A DNA stretch of 20,921 nucleotides, taken from positions 1-20,921 of the forward strand of contig SFCS01000020.1 in assembly GCA_004558485.1 (NCBI GenBank), read 5' to 3'. Each line of letters opens with the position of its first letter. The first letter of the stretch is position 1. Shown here one piece after another: positions 7,383-15,970 of the stretch. Source of the DNA: Ruminococcus sp. GTDB taxonomy: Bacteria > Bacillota > Clostridia > Oscillospirales > Acutalibacteraceae. The notes under the pieces were generated by a model that searched no databases, was not told where the DNA came from, and saw only the letters and a list, made by a program, of their open reading frames with translations. Position numbers and translations under genes: made by a program.

Positions 7383-7417
7383 AAATCCTCGGACTGCAGT
7401 CCGAGGATTTCCCTTTA
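7383..7417. terminator. 28-bp perfect palindrome, terminator between the ATPase gene and noc
   Basis: Bases 7383-7410 form a perfect 14+14 inverted repeat (AAATCCTCGGACTG and its complement) immediately after the ATPase stop codon. As RNA it makes a long hairpin ending in UUU and then a weak U-rich tail. Because it is symmetrical it could stop transcription of both the ATPase gene and the convergent noc. Confidence 0.75.
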
Positions 7418-7424
7418 TACTATT

Positions 7425-7482
7425 TATGTTAAGCTCTCACCGCAGGTTTGGGGACGCGGATGACACATTCGATATAGGCGGC
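7425..7482. repeat. Right copy of the 58-bp direct repeat, inside the end of noc
   Basis: Identical to 6049-6106. This copy is joined to the complete noc gene and supplies its last codons and stop. The distance between repeat starts is 1376 bp, so one repeat plus the ATPase cassette forms the unit that was gained, or one unit that could be lost by recombination. Confidence 0.95.
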
Positions 7483-8238
7483 GGTCTCGCGCCGGGTGGA
7501 TACGGCGGCGATACCGCCCTTTTTAATGGTGTCGACCGCGTGCTCCAGCGTGTTGAAGAAGGCGCGCATGTCCTTCGGCAGCGGGATGATGCGGCGATGC
7601 CGCGCGCCCTTGCCGGAGAGCAGATGTTCCACGAGCGCCTCGCTCTGCGCGACATTGAGATGGCGGCGCACCATCTCGTCCAGCGCATATTTCCGCTCCT
7701 CCGGCTTTTGCAGGCGTAAAAGCGCGCGGGCGTGCCGCTCCCCCATGCCGTTTTCGAGGATGGTCTGCTGCTCTGCGGCGGAAAGCCGCAAAAGGCGCAG
7801 CTTGTTGGCGACCGCCGACTGGGACAGCCCCAGCCGCAGCGCCGCCTCGTCCTGCGTCAGCCCGTAGGTGTCGATGAGCATGCGCAGCCCTGCCGCCGTC
7901 TCAAAGCAGTTCATGTCCTCGCGCTGCAGGTTTTCGATGAGCGCCAAAAGCGCGCTTTGCATATCGTCCGCCTCGCGCCGCACACAGGGCACGGTGCGCA
8001 AGCCCGCAATCTTTGCGGCGCGCAGCCGCCGCTCCCCCGCGAGCAGCACCGGCCGCCCGTCCCGCACGGTGATGATGAGCGGTTGGAGGATGCCGTTTTC
8101 CGCAATGCTCTCGGAAAGCTCCAGCAGCTTCATGCGGTCAAAGCTCTTGCGCGGCTGCTGCGGATTGGGCAGAATGTCGGCGACGGCGATCTGCTCCACC
8201 GTATTTGCGGCAATTTCCTGTTTCTTTTCCTTTTTCAT
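7429..8238 (-). CDS. noc: Nucleoid occlusion protein Noc (ParB family)
   Basis: A 269-residue ParB-family CTPase/DNA-binding protein. It has the N-terminal ParB/Srx domain with the CTP-binding GERRLRA motif (68-74), the ENLQRED segment, an HTH (about 127-150) and the C-terminal dimer strand YIECVIRVPK. In the HTH region the four residues reported to separate Noc from ParB (R/T/A/G in ParB, Q/K/K/R in Noc) are Gln140, Lys146, Arg151 and Arg168, with exactly the family spacing, so Noc is preferred to Spo0J/ParB. Its place after mnmG-rsmG matches B. subtilis. The ATG at 8238 follows a strong AGGAGGG. The amphipathic membrane helix at the B. subtilis Noc N-terminus is not evident in the short MKKEKKQEIA start. 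No Soj/ParA or second ParB follows; the repeat-flanked ATPase cassette does. Confidence 0.85.
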   Translation of the reverse strand: MKKEKKQEIAANTVEQIAVADILPNPQQPRKSFDRMKLLELSESIAENGILQPLIITVRDGRPVLLAGERRLRAAKIAGLRTVPCVRREADDMQSALLALIENLQREDMNCFETAAGLRMLIDTYGLTQDEAALRLGLSQSAVANKLRLLRLSAAEQQTILENGMGERHARALLRLQKPEERKYALDEMVRRHLNVAQSEALVEHLLSGKGARHRRIIPLPKDMRAFFNTLEHAVDTIKKGGIAAVSTRRETAAYIECVIRVPKPAVRA

Positions 8239-8250
8239 GTTCTTCCCTCC

Positions 8251-8285
8251 TGTTGAAAAAGCCGAAGGACATCATTTCCTTCGGC
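8251..8285 (-). terminator. Intrinsic terminator between rsmG and noc
   Basis: Read on the minus strand, GCCGAAGGA (8285-8277), a 7-base loop and TCCTTCGGC (8269-8261) form a perfect 9-bp stem followed by TTTTTC. It lies only 10 bp before the noc ribosome-binding site, so noc is expressed either by read-through or from a promoter I cannot identify with confidence (a lone TATAGT at 8295-8290 lacks a -35 box). Confidence 0.75.
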
Positions 8286-8344
8286 TTCCACTATACAGGA
8301 TGTCCCGCGCGGGATTTGGCGAATTTGCGGGGTGGGAAATAGGT

Positions 8345-9067
8345 TTACAGCGGCGCTTTTGCGATTTTTGCGGAGGGGCGGGGATATGCTGTCGGGGTTT
8401 CTTTGATTTTGTCGATGAAAACCAAATGTCTTGCGCCGCAGACGCCGTCCTTGTCCGGCGGCAGCGCACACGCCTCCACCGTGCGGCACTTACCGCCGAG
8501 GGTGGCAATGGCGCGTTTCGCGGCGGCAAGCTCCTCCCCGACCTCCGCACCCTTGAGCGCCAGAAAGCGCCCGCCCACCCGCACAAAGGGCAGGCAATAT
8601 TCGCAAAGAACCGGCAGATTGCTCACCGCGCGGGCGGTCGCGACATCAAATTTTTCCCGCAGCGCGGGGTTTTTGCCGCCGTCCTCGGCGCGGGCATGCA
8701 CACGGATCGCCTTGACCCCCACCGCGGCACACAGCGTTTCGAGGAACACAAGCCGCTTGTTGAGGCTGTCCAGCAGCGTCAGCGCGCAGTCGTCCCGCAG
8801 CATCGCCAGCGGCACACCGGGGAAACCGGCGCCTGTGCCGACATCGATGAGGGAAAATGCGCCCTGCGGCAGCAGATGCGCCGCCGTCAGCGAGTCCGCG
8901 AAGTGCTTGACGGCGATGTCGGTCGGATCGGTGATGGCGGTGAGGTTCATTTTTTCGTTCCACTCCGTGAGCAGGCGGGCATAGCTGTCAAAGCGTTCAA
9001 AAAGCGCGGCATCCACCGTCACGCCGAACGGCGCGGCGGCGCGTGTCAAAAGCTCTCTGTCAATCAT
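8345..9067 (-). CDS. rsmG: 16S rRNA (guanine527-N7)-methyltransferase RsmG
   Basis: A 240-residue class I SAM methyltransferase of the GidB/RsmG family that methylates G527 of 16S rRNA. It has the family N-terminus (LTEWNEKMNLTAITDP, 33-48), the SAM-binding loop LIDVGTGAGFPGVPLAML (73-90) and the ATARAVSNLPVLCEY segment, and ends with the KETPTAYPRPSAKIAKAPL type of tail. I use the ATG at 9067, preceded by AGGGGGAGG, although the frame is open further upstream. The start lies inside the end of mnmG (8-bp overlap, ATGATTGA), so the two are translationally coupled. A terminator follows before noc. Confidence 0.95.
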   Translation of the reverse strand: MIDRELLTRAAAPFGVTVDAALFERFDSYARLLTEWNEKMNLTAITDPTDIAVKHFADSLTAAHLLPQGAFSLIDVGTGAGFPGVPLAMLRDDCALTLLDSLNKRLVFLETLCAAVGVKAIRVHARAEDGGKNPALREKFDVATARAVSNLPVLCEYCLPFVRVGGRFLALKGAEVGEELAAAKRAIATLGGKCRTVEACALPPDKDGVCGARHLVFIDKIKETPTAYPRPSAKIAKAPL

Positions 9068-10961
9068 GCGTATCCTCCCCCTTTGTTTCATGTGAAACAT
9101 GGTGCCGACCGGTATATACAATGAGCACCGACACATCCGCGGGGCTGACCCCGCTGACGCGGGACGCCTGCCCGATGCTGCGCGGGCGCACACGGTTGAG
9201 CTTTTCCTGTGCCTCCTTGCGCAGCCCCGTCACGGTCGTATAGTCCAAGTCATTTGGCAGCAGCCGTTCCTCCAGCCGCCGCATCTCGCGGATGTCCGCC
9301 ATCTGACGGCGAATATAGCCCTCATACTTCACCTCGACCTCCACCTGCTCCATCACGCAGGCGGACAGCGCGGGGCGGCCGGTGTCAATGGGCGTCAGCG
9401 CGTCATAGCCGAGCTGTGGGCGGCGCATGAGGTCAATAAGCCGCGCGCCCGTGGTCAGCGGCGATGTTTCATGTGAAACAAGCAGCGCGTTCACCGCTTC
9501 GCTCGGCGCGATGACCGTTTGCTCTAAACGCGCCATTTCCGCCCGCTTTTGCGCCTGCCGCGCACAGAAATGTGCATACCGCGCATCGTCCACCAGTCCC
9601 GCCGCTCTGCCAAGCTCCGTCAGCCGCTCGTCGGCGTTGTCCTGCCGCAGCACCAGGCGGTATTCCGATCGTGAGGTCATCATGCGATACGGGTCGCTGC
9701 ATCCCTTCGTCACCAAATCGTCGATGAGCGTCCCGATATAGCCGGACGCGCGATCCAGCAGCAGCGGCGGCTTTTTCAGCACCGACAGCGCCGCGTTCAC
9801 GCCCGCGACCAGCCCCTGTGCCGCCGCCTCCTCATAGCCGGAGCTGCCGTTGAACTGTCCTGCGCCGAACAGCCCCGCGACCGTTTCAAACTCCAGTGTC
9901 ATGTTCAGCTGCAGCGGGTCGATGCAGTCATATTCGATCGCATACGCCGGCCGCATCACCTGCACCTGCTCCAGCCCCGGAATGGTGCGCAAAAACGCAA
10001 GCTGCACATCCACCGGCAGCGAGGAGCTCAGCCCCTGCAGATACATTTCCTCCGTGTTGGCGCCGCAAGGCTCAATGAACACCTGATGCCGCTCCTTGTC
10101 CGCAAAGCGCACGATCTTATCCTCAATGCTCGGGCAATAACGCGGCCCGACACCCTCGATCTTCCCCGCATACATCGGCGAGCGGTCGAGGTTTTGGAGA
10201 ATAATCTCCTTTGTCGCGGGCGATGTCCAGGTCACATGACACGGCAGCGTGTTTTCAAGCTTTTTTGTTGTCTCAAAGGAAAACGGTGTCACCGGCTCGT
10301 CCCCGTCCTGCCGCTCCAACTGCGAAAAGTCGATGCTCTGCCGCAGCACGCGGCAGGGCGTTCCCGTCTTGAACCGCCGCAGCCGCACACCGAGGTCGGC
10401 AAGCGAACGGGAAAGCGCCGTCGCTGCAAACATGCCGTCCGGCCCGCCGTCATAGCTCACATCGCCGACATAGATGCGGCCGTTGAGATAGGTCCCCGTC
10501 GCCAGCACCACGGTCTTTGCCGCATACTGCGCCTCCAGGCGCGTCGTCAGCAAAAAGCCGTCGGCGGTCTTTTCGAGCGCCGTAACCTCCGCCTGCTTGA
10601 TGTCGAGCCCCGCCTGCAATTCCAGCGCATGCTTCATATAGCCGGCATACGCTCTGCGATCGATCTGCGCGCGCAGCGAGTGCACCGCCGGCCCTTTTCC
10701 GCGGTTGAGCATCCGCGACTGCAAAAAGGTCGCGTCCGCCGCCTTCCCCATCTCGCCGCCGAGCGCGTCCAGCTCACGCACCAAATGCCCCTTTGCCGTG
10801 CCGCCGATAGACGGATTGCACGGCATGTTGCCGATGGCATCCATATTGATGGTGAATACCACCGTTTTGCAGCCGAGCCTTGTGGCGGCAAGCGCCGCCT
10901 CAATGCCCGCATGTCCCGCGCCGATCACGGCGACATCATATGCCGCATCCAAAAATTTCAT
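9060..10961 (-). CDS. mnmG: tRNA uridine-5-carboxymethylaminomethyl modification enzyme MnmG (GidA)
   Basis: A 633-residue FAD protein that with MnmE modifies the wobble uridine of several tRNAs. It shows the N-terminal FAD motif VIGAGHAGIEAALAATRLG (from residue 11), the PSIGGTAKGHLVRELDALGG segment, the TGTYLNGRIYVG segment, the EPCGANTEEMYLQG motif and the C-terminal KYEGYIRRQ and IGQASRVSGVSPADVSVL motifs. The ATG at 10961 agrees with the family start; the longer frame to 11147 would run through the DnaA-box cluster. Two parS-like sites are embedded in its 3' part, each adding the residues VSHET: one in the linker before the C-terminal domain, one after the conserved end. The MnmE gene that often precedes it is not in the window. 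Confidence 0.97.
   Translation of the reverse strand: MKFLDAAYDVAVIGAGHAGIEAALAATRLGCKTVVFTINMDAIGNMPCNPSIGGTAKGHLVRELDALGGEMGKAADATFLQSRMLNRGKGPAVHSLRAQIDRRAYAGYMKHALELQAGLDIKQAEVTALEKTADGFLLTTRLEAQYAAKTVVLATGTYLNGRIYVGDVSYDGGPDGMFAATALSRSLADLGVRLRRFKTGTPCRVLRQSIDFSQLERQDGDEPVTPFSFETTKKLENTLPCHVTWTSPATKEIILQNLDRSPMYAGKIEGVGPRYCPSIEDKIVRFADKERHQVFIEPCGANTEEMYLQGLSSSLPVDVQLAFLRTIPGLEQVQVMRPAYAIEYDCIDPLQLNMTLEFETVAGLFGAGQFNGSSGYEEAAAQGLVAGVNAALSVLKKPPLLLDRASGYIGTLIDDLVTKGCSDPYRMMTSRSEYRLVLRQDNADERLTELGRAAGLVDDARYAHFCARQAQKRAEMARLEQTVIAPSEAVNALLVSHETSPLTTGARLIDLMRRPQLGYDALTPIDTGRPALSACVMEQVEVEVKYEGYIRRQMADIREMRRLEERLLPNDLDYTTVTGLRKEAQEKLNRVRPRSIGQASRVSGVSPADVSVLIVYTGRHHVSHETKGEDTHD
9084..9099. 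promoter_or_regulatory. parS-like site 1, at the end of mnmG
   Basis: TGTTTCATGTGAAACA differs at one position from the canonical bacterial parS TGTTTCACGTGAAACA. It lies in the last codons of mnmG, beyond the part of the protein that is conserved in the family, and 17 bp upstream of the rsmG start. Confidence 0.85.
9465..9480. promoter_or_regulatory. parS-like site 2, inside mnmG
   Basis: An identical 16-bp site to 9084-9099, in the same orientation, 381 bp away. Both are read in the same codon phase as V-S-H-E-T. Two exact copies in so short a distance near the origin argue strongly for a ParB loading centre and against chance. Confidence 0.85.
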
Positions 10962-11011
10962 CCGTTTTTTATCCCCTTTTTCTCGCAGACCCGATTTCAA
11001 CTTTTCAACAT

Positions 11012-11148
11012 TTTTCCACACGGGGTTTTCCACTTTTTCGGCGTAGTTTTCCACAATCACGGTGGAAAACCGCCTTTGCACCCGTATTTTATACCCTGCG
11101 GAAATGACGAAACTGTTACAATTCACCATTTCCACAAAACTTTCCACA
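11012..11148. promoter_or_regulatory. Cluster of DnaA boxes upstream of mnmG
   Basis: Within 137 bp there are two copies of TTTTCCACA (11012-11020 and 11047-11055), ATTTCCACA (11128-11136), CTTTCCACA (11140-11148), TTTTCCACT (11026-11034) and, on the other strand, TTTTCCACC (11069-11061). A further TTTTCCACC is at 11238-11246. Most point the same way. They fill the front half of the gap between mnmG and the divergent deacetylase gene and overlap a TATAAA sequence (minus strand, near 11092) that might be the mnmG -10 box. This may be a second DnaA-binding region of the origin, a titration site, or DnaA control of mnmG. Confidence 0.7.
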
Positions 11149-11154
11149 ATTCCA

Positions 11155-11198
11155 CCGCGCGCGGCGTTTGGAAAAAAATGCCGCTCTCGCGCGGTTTT
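11155..11198. other. GC-rich hairpin in the mnmG-deacetylase gap
   Basis: CCGCGCG (11155-11161) pairs with CGCGCGG (11188-11194), with an inner CGGC/GCCG stem, and TTTT follows on the plus strand. It could be a terminator or leader structure ahead of the deacetylase gene. The remainder of the gap up to 11334 shows no convincing promoter or gene. Confidence 0.35.
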
Positions 11199-11348
11199 AC
11201 GGGAATTTTACCCATCCGCACACCGGATTTTACCGCTTTTTCCACCGTCCCTTTCCCTCCGTTTGCCACAGGACAAGCGTAAAGGCGCAACAACCCTTTG
11301 TAATTTTTTCGGCAAGGACCGCATACAACTGAGTGAGAGGTGATGACG

Positions 11349-12194
11349 ATGGCGCGACGCAGCCTAAAGCTATCCACGGTGGCGCTTTTTTTGGCAATCC
11401 TGCTTGTGACGATGCTGCTTTCCCGCATCGAGGAGGAGCGCAAAGCCACGGCGGCCGCCGACGAAGAGCGCGGCGTGCCGGTGCTCATGTATCATCACCT
11501 GCTAAAGCGCGCCGAGGCGGGGCGGTATGCGGACAACGAGATCGTCACCTTTGTCGATGCGTTTGAAAAACAGCTCGACTGGCTCTCCGCCGAGGGCTTT
11601 GAGACCGTCTCCCCCGCCATGCTGCGCGACTGGCTTGAAAACGGCACGCCGCTGCCGCCGCGCCCCGTCATGATCACCTTTGACGACGGGTATCTGAGCA
11701 ACTTTGTCTATGCCTACCCGCTGCTCAAAGCGCACGGCTATACCGCCGTCATCTTCTCGGTCACGGGCGGCATTTCGGAGCAGCCCGCAAGCTTTCACGC
11801 CAATCAGATCAACATGCTCGACCGCAAGACGATGGCGTCGGCGGGCGATGTGTTCTACTATGCATCGCACACCGACAACCTGCACCACCTGACGGGCAAG
11901 CGCTCAGCGCTCGTGACCGCCGACAGCGAGACCGCTGCCGCCGACATCAAAAGGAGCCTCACCGTCATCCGGCAGTTCCCTTCGGGTGTCGACTATCTTT
12001 TTTCCTACCCCTACGGCAACTACAGCGACCGCGTGGAGGCACTTTTGAAGGAACAGGGCATCACCCTCGCCTTTCGCGCCTATAAAGGAAAGCTGACGCG
12101 AAAAAGCGATCCGCTGGCGCTGCCGCGCTATCCCGTGTCCCACAGTGTCTCCATGGACACCTTCAAGGGGTACTTTTCCGAATACTTTAAGTAA
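11349..12194 (+). CDS. Membrane-anchored polysaccharide deacetylase (NodB fold, PgaB/IcaB-like motif)
   Basis: A 281-residue protein with an uncleaved-looking N-terminal membrane anchor (about 8-25) and a NodB homology domain facing outside. Motif 1 is TFDDG with Asp112 and Asp113; the metal histidines are His174 and His179 in HTDNLH, spaced H-x4-H as in the PgaB/IcaB group instead of H-x3-H; motif 3 is YPYG (220-223). The YHHL segment near the start of the domain is also typical. It probably removes N-acetyl groups from a cell-surface polymer such as poly-N-acetylglucosamine or peptidoglycan. I prefer the ATG at 11349, 4 bases after GAGAGGTGA; GTG at 11340 and ATG at 11343 overlap that site. 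It is alone on the plus strand, convergent with gyrA, with no glycan synthesis genes beside it. Confidence 0.85.
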   Translation: MARRSLKLSTVALFLAILLVTMLLSRIEEERKATAAADEERGVPVLMYHHLLKRAEAGRYADNEIVTFVDAFEKQLDWLSAEGFETVSPAMLRDWLENGTPLPPRPVMITFDDGYLSNFVYAYPLLKAHGYTAVIFSVTGGISEQPASFHANQINMLDRKTMASAGDVFYYASHTDNLHHLTGKRSALVTADSETAAADIKRSLTVIRQFPSGVDYLFSYPYGNYSDRVEALLKEQGITLAFRAYKGKLTRKSDPLALPRYPVSHSVSMDTFKGYFSEYFK

Positions 12195-12220
12195 TATCAG
12201 TGTCAACTATAACTATTTGT

Positions 12221-12253
12221 AAACGGCATACCGCATGTTGCGGTATGCCGTTT
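12221..12253. terminator. Bidirectional terminator between the deacetylase gene and gyrA
   Basis: AAACGGCATACCGCA (12221-12235) and TGCGGTATGCCGTTT (12239-12253) form a perfect 15-bp stem with a TGT loop. T-rich bases follow on both strands. It ends three bases from the gyrA stop codon and serves two convergent genes. Confidence 0.85.
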
Positions 12254-12256
12254 CTC

Positions 12257-14860
<2,604 letters not shown>

Positions 14861-14862
14861 TC

Positions 14863-15969
14863 TCAACCGTTCCTTTCTCTTTTCCGACAGCGCTCGACCA
14901 GCGCGCGGAATGCGTCCATATCCTCAATGCAGCGGCGGGGCAGGTAGATGTAGTGGCGGCGGTCATAAAACTCCACCGCGTCCTCTCCCTCCACCGCGTG
15001 CCGCAGCTTTTCCCAGGGAAGCACCAGCCGTCCGTTCCCCTCGCCGCCGTCCGCGATGATGGCGTCGTCGGTGAGAGACAGGGTATAGCCGGAGGTGTCG
15101 CTGTCCGTGATGCTGTGATAGTGCTGCCGCACCCGCAAAAACAAAATGCCGAAAAGCAGCAGAGTTGTCACCCAAAAGCCAATCAAAGCGGCAGAAAAGC
15201 TGTCCAAAAGCCCCAGCACCAGCGCCGCCGCAAACGCGGTGAACGCATAGGGCAGGATATACCCGTCGGCAAGCCGCCGACAAATTTCGCGGGCCAGCAC
15301 CCGCCGCTCGTCGTCGCGGTAACAGATGCGCACCGAGAAAAGCGGCTCTTTCTGTGGGGGCAGCTCCGTCGGCAGCGGCTCGGTGCGCGCGGGAACAAGC
15401 TGTCCCCCCTGTCGGATCGGCGGGTTGACGGCAAGCCTTGCCGCCGCAACGCGCACGGTGTCGGCGTTTTCTCTCGTCATGCAGCGGGCAGGCAGCACAA
15501 TGGCGCGGCTGCCCGGCTTATAAAACACCTGCATGTCCGGCGTTTCAAAAAACATCACGCCCTCGGAAAACGGCAGCGTCACCGTGCCGCTCGTTGTCTT
15601 TTTCTCGATCGCCTGCTCCGAAAGCGTCACGACGCCGAAAAAGTCCACGCCGTCCTCCCGCGCCGTCACATACTGGCGCGCTGCCTGCAGGCGGGTGCAA
15701 AGCGGCAAAACCGCCCATGTCAGCACCGCCGCCAGCACCAAAAGCCCCAAAAGCCACAGCGTCATCGGACTTCTGAGCGACGCAACGCTCGCGTCAACGG
15801 AAAAGAACAACAGACATAAAAGCCCCGTCGTGACCGTGCTGCCGAGCCACACCTTCATGCGATAGCGCGCATCGAACATGCGCACCGCCATGAAAAAGCG
15901 GACATATTCCTTTTTGTCAAGGTCGATGCCGAACGAAAGCGGCAAAAACCCCTTCTCTCTGTTTTCCAT
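14863..15969 (-). CDS. Four-helix membrane protein between gyrB and gyrA, apparently a duplicated YcxB-like protein
   Basis: The 368-residue protein has two similar halves. Each half has a strand-rich lead with charged residues (about 12-38; 208-236), a hydrophobic hairpin (about 40-90; 237-280) and a soluble domain in which a substrate-like stretch LPFSEGV / LPWEKLR is followed by strands ending in IVLPARCM (157-164) or IYLPRRCI (341-348) and a helix. That layout resembles the YcxB-like family of Gram-positive bacteria, which is usually single; the family match is from memory of the pattern, and its function is unknown. The ATG at 15969 comes one base after the gyrB stop codon, and the stop overlaps the region before gyrA, so it is co-translated with gyrase. 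The ribosome-binding site is weak. Confidence 0.7.
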   Translation of the reverse strand: MENREKGFLPLSFGIDLDKKEYVRFFMAVRMFDARYRMKVWLGSTVTTGLLCLLFFSVDASVASLRSPMTLWLLGLLVLAAVLTWAVLPLCTRLQAARQYVTAREDGVDFFGVVTLSEQAIEKKTTSGTVTLPFSEGVMFFETPDMQVFYKPGSRAIVLPARCMTRENADTVRVAAARLAVNPPIRQGGQLVPARTEPLPTELPPQKEPLFSVRICYRDDERRVLAREICRRLADGYILPYAFTAFAAALVLGLLDSFSAALIGFWVTTLLLFGILFLRVRQHYHSITDSDTSGYTLSLTDDAIIADGGEGNGRLVLPWEKLRHAVEGEDAVEFYDRRHYIYLPRRCIEDMDAFRALVERCRKRERNG

Positions 15970-15970
15970 A

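Noticed and set aside
10086..11282. Plus-strand ORF of 398 codons opposite mnmG
   Set aside because: The greater part is antisense to the conserved N-terminal half of MnmG and the rest covers the DnaA-box gap.
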